NCBI GenBank assembly: GCA_963682025.1
Contig: OY821519.1
Coordinates: 105,570,099 to 105,634,098, forward strand
Source: Cordilura impudica
Taxonomy: Eukaryota; Arthropoda; Insecta; Diptera; Scathophagidae
DNA length: 64,000 bases
Reading direction: 5' to 3'
The notes beneath the pieces are model-generated. The model did no database searches and had not been told where the DNA came from. It saw nothing but the letters and a program-made list of their open reading frames with translations. Position numbers and translations under genes: made by a program. Below are positions 12,691-22,315 of the stretch, one piece after another. Each line of letters begins with the position of its first letter. Positions within the stretch are counted from its first letter, which is position 1.

Positions 12691-13895
12691 AAAAACTATT
12701 TCAACTTGGGTCTTCCATGGACAAGCGGTATAAAATCATGGTATTGAGCGGTGCCATCGATTGCTACCGCAGCATCGAATCTGCTCTTCAGTGTTTTCAA
12801 TGTCTCCTGATGATCCTCTTTGCTACTAAAAACTATTTTAGTTTCTCTACAATAACTCTTTGCCCAATGGAATAAAGCATTCGCATCTAAGATGCGATCT
12901 CGATGAGAGCACTGGAGGCTATACTTCGCTGCATTTCTTTTAAGGTTTGCTCTAATACCTTCACATGCTCCTTTACAATGAGCAGTAGGATGAAAATGCC
13001 ACTCAGCTGGAATTCCAAAATCTTTTTCATGGGCCATAATATTTGCCAAGCTACTTTTGTTTTTAAAATGTTGACGAGCTCCATCCGAAACGTGGTATAC
13101 TTCCTTACTGTAAATTTAGATTTTAGAAATTTTAGTATTCTCTTCTGGTACTCATAAACTGCAACGGTATCATGTTTTAAATCGTTGGATATGATTGCCA
13201 TACTTTTGTGTTCCAGATTTTCATCTTTCATGTAGTAAATAACTACTGTGAATATAGTTGCTTGGTCGTTATTGAAGTGGAATGCTTGTATGGCATCCTG
13301 AAGAACACATTTATAGTTTTCTGCGAAATCATATGAAATAACGAATTCACCAGACTTCAAATGCATCTTCAAATCCTTGAAGAATGACCATTGCTCTTCG
13401 ACTAAAAAGTCATGGTTTCTCAAGTTTAGCAATCCTGTACACATTTCTTCCACAAAATCGTCCACACTTAAAATGATTGTTTTCAATGTGCATCTGTCAG
13501 TCTGAATCCAAGAATCAAATTTGACCTCCTCTATATATTCTCGATCTAAAGAGTTGCTTAAATTTTCTTTGATGAATGTGGTTTTCGGAAAATTGGTACA
13601 TTCACCCAAGTGGCAAGAAGTTGTTGCATTAGGACACATAGTCAATTTAAGGCAATCGCGGTAATCGTGTAAATCTTCTGCCGAATCATCTGTTAAATAC
13701 TTTAAGTTGATTTCCTTCAACATCAGTTTAACATTTTCATGGTAAATGCAAACGCATACTGTGTGAGTTCCGCTGCTTTCTGCCAAAACGCATTGGCCTC
13801 ATTTGGGTTAATTTCGTGAAGCCAATTCTAATATCCTCGTGTTCAGATTGAAATGTTGCAAATAACTCTTTCAGGTTACAGATAACCATTCTCTT
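12690..13895 (-). pseudogene. DDE-like transposase relic, C-terminal two thirds
   Basis: The minus strand reads in three frame segments. About 13895-13790 gives a short N-side piece (ICNLKELFATFQSEH) that aligns with residues ~268-285 of the 691-residue protein at 35996. 13786 to about 13105 contains THTVCVCIYHEN, the Cys cluster CPNATTSCHLGEC and the first acidic block ISYDFAENYKCVLQDA. After one frameshift, 13110-12696 contains VSDGARQHFKNKSSLANIM and AEWHFHPTAHCKGACEGI. These align in order with D454, D538 and D579 of the intact homologue; at the third site this copy has Glu. The N-terminal ~260 residues are missing, and the right TIR starts directly upstream. The role, inferred, is cut-and-paste transposition; this copy cannot make a complete protein. 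Confidence 0.8.
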
Positions 13896-13909
13896 CTGTT
13901 ATGTTATGA

Positions 13910-14505
13910 AGGTATGTTACATACCTTCGGAAAGTTTAGTTTGTCTAGTTTCTCAGTATAAGTTTTATTTGTAAGGTTTTAGACACAAATCGGAAAAAAT
14001 TCAAAATAGTGCATTTGTAAAAATTGAAAAACCGTTGTCTTGAGTTACAAAACATTTTTTTGATAGATATCCCACTCCCATCCCACTAAGCGACCAAAAA
14101 GTTCTTAAAGGAAAAATCCTAAGCTTTCTTATGAAAAAATAAAAAAAAAATGCCCTTTTTGAAAAAAAGGCAAAAAATGCTTTAATTTAGCAAAAAAAAA
14201 GTCTAAAAATTTTTTTTTTTTTTAAAGTATTTTTTTCCGAAATACTGAAGAAATAGCTATCTAAACTCTTTGGGGGAAAATTTTCTAGGAACAATAGGTA
14301 ATAAGATACATGGATGAGAAAAAACACCTGTTTGGCCAAAATGTCAAATTTTGATCCCCTCTAACTCAGAGAGATCTGGACGGATCTTTTTGAAAAATTG
14401 TGTCTAAACTAGTATCCAACAGGACTAACTTTGGTGCAAATTTCATCCCGATCGGAAGACATCGGTTTCAAAAGTTGGTGCACTTGACATGAAATCCCCC
14501 ATATA
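13910..14505 (-). repeat. Right terminal inverted repeat of long-TIR copy 1
   Basis: The inverse of the arm at 11680-12276. It starts with AGGTATGTTACATACCTTCG at the inside and ends with GACATGAAATCCCCCATAT(A) at the outside. Confidence 0.93.
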
Positions 14506-14828
14506 TTACTCGTAGTTCTGTTAGTGAAGACGAATTTCAGCTTTTTTTTGGATAGCGGCTAGTTCGCGTTTTAAGTAATTTTTACCGACGGTGATATCCC
14601 TGTCCATAAAATATAAGCAAAAATGGTATTAACGTCTTTTTAGGCAATGTGTACAAAAAAATTAATCTGTAAACAATAACAAGTACGATATCCTACACAT
14701 ATGTATATGCATTTCGAGAGAAGGTCTTGGATGCAACTTTGCTGGATATAGAAAAAAAGCGCAAACTTAGCTTCGGATTAATTTTTTGGGGTGCAGATAT
14801 GAAATTGTTTACATCTGATATTATTTTT
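14506..14828. other. Gene-free spacer
   Basis: No ORF or repeat recognised between the transposon end and family B. Confidence 0.5.
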
Positions 14829-15203
14829 ACTAGCAGATTCCAGCCCTCGAAAGTCGAGTGCAAATTCTAGGAAATTTTATTTTTTCATACCCTGAAGGCA
14901 TGCTAATCAATTATAGCCAATTCACAAATCAACATAAAAAACAAACTCATTTTTATTACACACACATTAACAGATTTAATAAACACACACATAGCATTGT
15001 ATAATTTTATGTACGGGTTAGTAGCAACTTTAAATGAAATTTACTCAAAATAAAGGAAAAAATTTAAAAATCTATAAATCTGCAAATCGGCTAAAAAGAA
15101 ATACATTTCAAATAATATACGTTTGGTCAAAATCGGGATGAAACGGTAGAACAAAACACCAGTCACAAGAAATCGCCTAGCCTATTAATATTATAGATTT
15201 ATA
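14829..15203 (+). repeat. Family B dispersed repeat, full-length copy
   Basis: A ~375-bp unit starting ACTAGCAGATTCCAGCCCTC, with a short palindrome CTCGAAAGTCGAG (CTCGAAATTCGAG in other copies), and ending CCTATTAATATTATAGATTT. It matches 21745-22128 along its length. Marks inside are TAGCCAATTCACAAATCAAC, ACACACATAGCAT, and CGTTTGGTCAAAATCGGG. There is no coding content, and no target duplication was identified. Confidence 0.85.
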
Positions 15204-15386
15204 CGTTTAATATAACTTTACGTTATGCTTAGTCATTTTGTAAAATAGATAGTAAATACCAATTGTTAAAATCCGATTCACAACCTACAGGCAAAATATT
15301 CAATGTGTTACTAACAACAACATGAGTGTTAGAGAATATGCATACATACATATGTGTATAATTTTCTAAAGTCTACGACAAATAAT

Positions 15387-16176
15387 TATACCCTATACCA
15401 CTATGTGGTTTGGGTATAATGACTTTGTGCTGCTGTTTGTAACAACCAAAAATATTTGACCTAGACCCATCTTTAATTATACCGATCGAATCAGAATCAC
15501 TTTCTGAGTTGATTTAACAATGTCCGTCCGTCCGTCCGTCCGTCCGTCCGTCCGTCTGTGTGTCCATGTAAAGCTTGTAATCAAACTGCAGGTCGCAAAT
15601 ATGAATGTATTTTGATGAAATTTGGTATATAAGCTTTTATCGGCCATGGGATGAACGCTATTGAAATTGGTGAGAATCGGTCCATGTTCAGACCTAGCCC
15701 CCATACAAATTACCCATATGAAATCGACATAAATTGCCATAAGATCCAAATTGTCATATAGATCTTACTCAAATTGGGTTTGTATGCGTTCATTACATCC
15801 ACTAATGAGTAGTCCAAAAATGATCCCTTTGACCCCATATAGAGCTGCTTCCCGATCTTCAGTTAAATCTATTAAAAAACAAAAATATTGCACTGATTCT
15901 CCTCAAATTTTGTTTGTACATATTTTTGCAAAATACAAGAGACTTTACCAAACATGATCAGGATCGGTCCATTTTTGGACCTAGTCCCTTTACAGATATA
16001 GCATCCGATATGAACTTTTTCATATCTGCAGCCAAAAAAATTAATAAAAATCGCACTCAAATTTGGTTTATGCTTATTTTCTATATCGAAGTAGTTGGAC
16101 CGAAAGATAGGGTCTCTAAACCATGGTATAGGGTATCATATAGTCGGTCTAGACCGACTATAATTTTCTTACTTGT
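15387..16176 (-). repeat. Family A repeat, full-length minus copy
   Basis: Seen on the plus strand as TATACCCTATACCACTATGTGG ... (GTCC)n near 15520-15558 ... palindrome ... CTTACTTGT. All parts of the unit are present. In this orientation the order matches the usual HINE/DINE-1 drawing: 5' subterminal repeat and hairpin, GTCY microsatellite, body, 3' stem-loop. Confidence 0.92.
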
Positions 16177-16588
16177 TTTTTATAAACTCGTCTTAATTTA
16201 AGGTGATTCTATACGAAAAATATAAATATGTGACAAACTATTAGATAACATCCTTTAAAATAATTGAAGTCTCTAATCTGAGAGTTTTTTAAGATATAAG
16301 ATTGATAAAATAATGGATATTAAAACTGTAATACGAAGAAATGCTTGAAAATCGTTAACAGTATTTTAATAATTAATGCAAACTTTGTGCGACGTTGAAC
16401 TTTACATTAGACAAAATTCTGTATATCATTTTGAGATCATTTATGTAGCTTTCTAAAAATTATTTCATAAAAACAACTAAACAAAATAAAAATTCGCAAT
16501 TTAATAGAGGTGATTTAAAATTCATATGTACCGCCATACGAATCTACAAAAATTTTTAGGATTCTTTTAATTAACGTGAGCACTTAAA
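16177..16588. other. Gene-free spacer
   Basis: AT-rich sequence between two family A copies of opposite orientation; nothing recognised. Confidence 0.5.
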
Positions 16589-17348
16589 ACAAGTAAGGAA
16601 ATTATAGTCGGTCTGGACCGACTATACGATACCCTATATCATGGTTTAGTGATCCCATCTCTTCGGTCCAACTAATTGGATATAGAAAATTAGCATAAAC
16701 CAAATTATTATTTGTTATTAATTGTTTTGGTTGCAGATATGAAAAAGTTCATATCGGGTGCTATATTTATATAAGGACTAGGTCGAAAAATGGACGGTTC
16801 CTGACCATATTTGGTAAAGTAAGTTATATTTTGAAAAAATTTATACAAACCAAATTTGAAAAAAATCGGTGCTATATTTTTGTTTTTGATAGATTTAAGT
16901 GAAGATCGGGAAGCAGCTCTATATGGGGCCTCTGACTAAGAATTCTCTTATAGAGGTTATTTTTGGACTACTACTTAATGGATATAATAAACACATGTAA
17001 ACCCAATTTGACCGAGATCTATATGATAATTTGGATCTTTTGGCAATTTATGTCGATTTCATAGGGGTCATTGGTATGAGGACTAGGTGTGAACATGAAC
17101 CGAATTTCACCAATTTCAACAGCGTTCATCCTATGGCCGATAAAATCTTACGTACCAAATTTCATCAAAATATTTGCATATTTGTAGTTTGATTACATAG
17201 TTTACATGGACACACAGACGGACGGACGGACAAAAGAATGGGCATCGCTAAATGTGATTCTGAGTCGATCGGTATAATAAAAGATGGGTTAGTTACAAAC
17301 AGCAGCACAAAGTCATAATACCCAAACCCCATAGTGGTATAGGGTATA
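16589..17348 (+). repeat. Family A repeat, full-length copy
   Basis: ACAAGTAAG head and palindrome (one mismatch: GGTCTGGACC at its centre), short GACGGACGGAC block near 17217-17232, and a GGTATAGGGTATA end. Part of the tail (about 40 bp around the GGTCTAGGTCAAATATTTTT motif) is deleted near 17288. Confidence 0.9.
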
Positions 17349-18065
17349 AAGACTACTACAATAATTGTAGGCTATTGGAGAGGCCTAGCAAATACCTTTC
17401 ATATGATAACCAATATATATTTTTTTTTATCAAATTTGAAGAATCTGCAGCAAACGAATAAACGACTGATTTCTGTTACCTTTTCAACAGCTTATTATTA
17501 TATCTATTATAAAAACATCTTACCATTATTCATAAAATAATGTTGCAAAGTTAAATTGCTTAGTACATGTAACATTCCAGGGTTTGCTATTATAATATTT
17601 AAAAAAAACACATTTTCGCCTTAAAGACATTTAAGTGCTAAATATATTGGATTTTTATACCATAAATGGATGAACTTATATGTCATACCTAGACATATTC
17701 ATAGTGTAAGTAAGTATTTGGCTGTATCATTAGAAATGTTGGTGCGGTTTGTGTGTATATGGTTAAATGATTTTTTACGTGTTGGTTTCAGTTGTTTTCT
17801 ACGTATTTGTGGTTGACTTCCTCACTAGTCTCAAGATTTATTAGTGGTTGATTCGTGCACGAATTTATTATTTAATAAATTCTTAACCATGATCCATTCT
17901 ACTGCTAAAATTCCGTAAAGGGCTTTTTAAGGTGTTTACAAATGGCTCGTTTCCTTAACGATAGCAAAGTTTTTTTATAAATTACTCCTTTTTCAATATT
18001 GAATTTAGGTATTAGTTTTACTTGTTTCAAGAGCAAAGAACGGTTTACATATACATATAGCTTTT
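17349..18065. other. AT-rich stretch with no recognised feature
   Basis: No ORF of note, no repeat and no RNA gene was recognised. Confidence 0.5.
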
Positions 18066-18885
18066 TATACCCTATACCACTATGTGGTTTGGGTATAATG
18101 ACTTTGTGCTGCTGTTTGTAACAACCAAAAATATTTGACCTAGACCCATCTTTAATTATACCGATCGAATCAGAATCACTTTCTGAGTTGATTTAACAAT
18201 GTCCGTCCGTCCGTCCGTCCGTCCGTCCGTCCGTCCGTCCGTCCGTCCGTCCGTCCGTCCGTCTGTGTGTCCATGTAAAGCTTGTAATCAAACTGCAGGT
18301 CGCAAATATGAACATATTTTGACGAAATTTGGTATATAAGCTTTTATCGGCCATGGGATGAACGCTATTGAAATTGGTGAGAATCGGTCCATGTTCAGAC
18401 CTAGCCCCCATACAAATTACCCATATGAAATCGACATAAATTGCCATAAGATCCAAATTGTCATATAGATCTTACTCAAATTGGGTTTGTATGCGTTCAT
18501 TACATCCACTAATGAGTAGTCCAAAAATGATCCCTTTGACCCCATATAGAGCTGCTTCCCGATCTTCACTTAAATCTATCAAAAAACAAAAATATTGCAC
18601 AGATTTTTCTCAAATTTGGTTTATATATATTTTTTCAAAATAAAAGTGACTTTACCAAATATTGTCAAGATCGGTCCATTTTTGGACCTAGTCCCTTTAT
18701 AGATATAGCATCCGATATGAACTTTTTCATATCTGCAGCCAAAAAAATTAATAAAAATCCCACTCAAATTTGGTTTACGTTTATTTTCAATGTCCAGTTA
18801 GTTGGGCCTAAGAGATAGGGTTTCTAAACGCATGGTATAGGGTATCGTATAGTCGGTCTAGACCGACTATAATTTTCTTACTTGT
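18066..18885 (-). repeat. Family A repeat, full-length minus copy with a long GTCC array
   Basis: A complete unit in reverse. The tetranucleotide block around 18199-18263 holds about 15 GTCC units, the longest in the window. That and the intact palindrome suggest a fairly young copy. An 87-codon frame across the array only reflects the repeat. Confidence 0.92.
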
Positions 18886-19745
18886 TTGTTTTTGTTAATG
18901 TATGCTTATTATTTGCTAAATTAATTTCTATGATTCGTTTTGTCATTTCCCGCTTCACCACTCTTCATCGTATGTTCACTTTGGTTTTGTGTTGTGCGTA
19001 GGCATTTTGTAAATCAACACTGTGTGTAGAAGGCGGAGCAGAGAAAGACATTTGTTTGGCATTAACAAAATTAAAATTGTTGTTATAATTTGTTACATCT
19101 CTAAGTGTGTGATTTAATTAATGATATTTCGTTATTGATTTATTTGTCAGATAGCTTAAAGACCGTAGAGTTTTTTTCGTTTTATTTTTTTTTTATATAT
19201 ATTTTATTTATCAAGCAAATATGTTGTCGCTATCATGATTAATAGTAAATTTCATTTTGGCTAATAATATGTATGTATGTATGCTTTTAAATACTATTTA
19301 TAAACTCATTTTCATATATTTACTGTATAACTGTTTTTGAATATTTAAGACTTGTAGGATTAATGACTTGTGGATATATAAAGTAAAAGCTGTTGGATTT
19401 AGTAACTTATTTGAGTTAGATTAGAAAATAAATTTGTTAAATTTCAACAAAAACTGAAAAAAATTACCTAGATTAACGAACAACTTAAGATAGAATTGAC
19501 ATATTTGTTTTGCTTTATAAATAGAAAATAGTTTGTAAGGAATTATTTACGACGACGTTTATTTTTAATAAACTTAATTGCATTTTTGTTATCAATTTTT
19601 ACTCGAACTAAATTATTCGGTCCAAATTAGACTGAATAATGGGAATGGTTCTACATCGTCCTTTGAGAATAAAAAAAAATTATAGAGTATACACAAAAAA
19701 TTTATTTCCACATATAATACTGTAGCACAGTCAATTTGGGGCGGG
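18886..19745. other. AT-rich stretch with no recognised feature
   Basis: No coding region or repeat recognised. Confidence 0.5.
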
Positions 19746-20980
19746 GGTGATAAATTCCAAATCAGGGATGTAGCTAAAGGCCAGCATAGCAAAACCTTTG
19801 AAGGGTTTGACGTTCTCAGACCAAACTTTTTTTATGATATCTTGATATTTTTGTGATTAGTTTCTCATTAAATAACATGAAATATTCTGGGCGTATGATT
19901 ATTATTTATGATTGTTTATTAGAAGAGATGAATACGTATTAGTGTTATCTTTAATATTTAATCAAACAGCATTTTTTATTCTATTTTTTTACATATATTA
20001 ATAAAAATTATGTATTTTAGACTTAGCTAAAATTTTGCTCAAGATTGAAATCAACAAGTAATAAAATTATAGTCGGTCTAGACCGACTATATGATACCAT
20101 ACGTTTATAGACCCTATCTCTTAGGCCCAACTAATTGGATATAAAAAAAAGCATAAACCAAATTTGACTGGCATATTTATTAATTTTTTTGGCTGCAGAT
20201 ATGAAAAAGTTCATATCGGATGCTATGTCTATATAGGGACTAGGTCCAAAAATGGACCAATTCTGACCATGCTTAGTAAAGTCTCTTGTATTTTGCGAAA
20301 ATATATACAAACAAAATTTGAGATGAATCAGCACAATATTTTTGTTTTTTGATAGATTTAAGTGAAGATCGGGAAGCAGCTCTATATGGGGCCTATGACT
20401 AAGAGTTGTTCCATAGAGATCGTTTTTGGACTATTCATTAATGGATGTAATAAACACATACAAACCCAATTTGAGTAAGATCTATACGACAATTTGGATC
20501 TTGTGGCAATTTATGTCGATTTTATAGGGGTCATTTGTATGGGGGCTAGCTCTCAACATGGAGCGATTCTCACCAATTTCAACGGCGTTCATCCCACTTA
20601 AAGCTTATATACCAAATTTCATCAAAATATATTCATATTTGTGACCTGCGGTTTGATTACAAGGTTTACATGGACACACAGACGGACGGACGGACGGACA
20701 TTGTTAAATCGAATCAGTTAGTGATTCTGATTCAATCGGTATAATATAAGATGGGTCTAGGTCAAATATTTTTGGTAGTTACAAACAGCAGCACAAAGTC
20801 ATTATACCCAAACCACATAGTGGTATAGGGTATAAAAATTATCAATGGTTCTTGCGTTAAGCTGAAAAACTAAGCAAACCATTAAAAAGCCATTAAAAAG
20901 TTAGGCCTTAAAATGCCAAACCCACTGAAGGTTTTACTATGCTTGCCTAGCATTTGCATCCTGAAATTAAATTTTTTACC
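19746..20980. mobile_element. Decayed inverted-repeat element split by a family A copy
   Basis: The left arm at about 19750-19845 (AGCATAGCAAAACCTTTGAA, then GGGTTTGAC) is matched by the reverse complement of about 20880-20978 (AAGCATAGTAAAACCTTC, then GGGTTTGGC). The similarity extends for about 90 bp with many mismatches. A full family A copy at 20054-20834 sits inside, close to the right arm. Removing it leaves about 450 bp, which fits a MITE-sized element. No coding sequence or clear duplication was found. Confidence 0.4.
20054..20834 (+). repeat. Family A repeat, full-length copy
   Basis: ACAAGTAATAAAATTATAG head, intact palindrome, GACG block at 20682-20698, and the CACATAGTGGTATAGGGTATA-type end. 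The ATACCCTATACCATG motif after the palindrome is partly deleted. Confidence 0.9.
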
Positions 20981-21617
20981 CATCAGACAAGAGGGGAAAG
21001 TTTGCGTAAAATTCCAATAATTAAAATCAAGAGCAAACTTTCTGAAAACGAAATGACTTTAAATGATAGTTATTACAAATAATCAGCAAAAATTTCATTT
21101 TTCATTTAAAAAAAAAACGATAATAGGTCACTGTGAGACAAAAGCGTCTATTGAAAAATTTATCTTCTTAACATTCTACACAAATGCGATCTGTTTAAAG
21201 TGTTAACCTGTTCTTTGAAACCAATATTAAAGTGTTGGTATTTTTTAAAGGAAATATAAATTAATAGCTAATAATTGATGGTAATTGCATTTTGTAATAG
21301 ATAAATATGTACTATATTCGAAATGACGAATACATGAAAATACGTCAAACTTTACCATATTCCCTCAAACAACATTTTTTTAAATTTGGATAATTGGCTT
21401 TAACAAAATTTTATTTTCATAGTTTAAGCTCATGTTTGTAATAACAGGAAATAAGGATCAACTCAAAATCACTCTTTGATTGCTTCAAAGCGATGTAATA
21501 TTCGTTAATTTGGATAACAGATGTAATATTCGTTAATTTGGATAACAGATTTTGAGTGCCTATCATATTCTCCACGGAAATGCCTATAGCGTTTTTATAT
21601 CAATAAAGTCTTAATTG
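20981..21617. other. Gene-free stretch containing a 28-bp tandem duplication
   Basis: Only one feature was recognised: ATGTAATATTCGTTAATTTG plus GATAACAG occurs twice in direct tandem (21493-21520 and 21521-21548). It is a perfect duplication, so probably recent. Confidence 0.7.
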
Positions 21618-21690
21618 ATACTAGCAGAGCCCCGAACTAGAAATTCAAGCGCAAGCTGTATAAAATTTTATTTTTTGATTAAATTTTTTC
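21618..21690 (+). repeat. Family B repeat, degenerate head fragment
   Basis: ACTAGCAGAGCCCCGAACTA, AATTCAAGCGCAAGC and AAAATTTTATTTTTTGATT match the first ~70 bp of family B with changes. A full copy starts about 55 bp further on in the same orientation. Confidence 0.6.
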
Positions 21691-21744
21691 TTTCAATGTT
21701 TTTTAAATCTATATATTTAAAAAATTTATGTATATTTAAATAAA

Positions 21745-22128
21745 ACTAGTAGATTCCAGCCCTCGAAATTCGAGCGCAAATTCTAGGCAATTTTATTTTT
21801 TCTTTAAATCAAGACCCTAAAAGTATGCTAATAAATTATAGCCAATTCACAAATCAACAAAAAAAAACACACTAATTTTTATTACAAACACATTTACAAA
21901 TTTAATAAAACACACATAGCATATGTATAGTTTTATGTATGTGTTAGAAGCAACTTTAAATGCAATTTACTCAAAATAGAGGAAAAAATTTAAAAATCTG
22001 TAAATCTACAAAACGCCGGAAATGAAATACCTTTCAAGTGATATACGTTTGGTCAAAATGGGGCTAAAACGGTAGAACAAATATCGGTCACAAGAAATCG
22101 TGTAGCCTATTAATATTATAGATCTATT
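21745..22128 (+). repeat. Family B dispersed repeat, full-length copy
   Basis: Starts ACTAGTAGATTCCAGCCCTC, with palindrome CTCGAAATTCGAG, and ends CCTATTAATATTATAGATCT. It is collinear with 14829-15203. Confidence 0.85.
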
Positions 22129-22315
22129 AAATTCTGAATTTTGAAATAAATTTCATTATAAATATTTTATGAACACGCATTAATGGGATAGTTAATAAAT
22201 AATTTTCTAAGAGCTTAAAAGTATGCTAATCAGCTTTAAGTAAATCACAGGGATATTGAAATATGCTCTTTTTGAAACCATCAATAATAAATTATAAATA
22301 TATTATTTTATTTAA

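Larger units (their letters stand above)
11680..14505 (-). mobile_element. Long-TIR DNA transposon, copy 1
   Basis: The element is bounded by near-identical inverted repeats of about 597 bp. The outer ends read ATATGGGG(G)ATTTCATGTC. The inner ends are marked by a near-palindrome, AGGTATGTAACATACCT or its variant. TTAC lies directly left (11676-11679) and directly right (14506-14509), a possible 4-bp target-site duplication if the right end is taken as CCCCATATA. The internal 1.6 kb carries a minus-strand transposase relic that is homologous to the intact 691-residue protein at 35996-38071. Terminal sequence is also shared with that element. The near-identity of the TIRs suggests recent activity or recent gene conversion; compared with copy 2 the coding part is shorter and frameshifted. 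Confidence 0.88.

Noticed and set aside
15477..15749. Frames containing runs such as TDGRTDGRTDGRT
   Set aside because: They are translations of the (GACG)n block in family A. The number of units varies freely between copies, which does not suggest selection on a protein.
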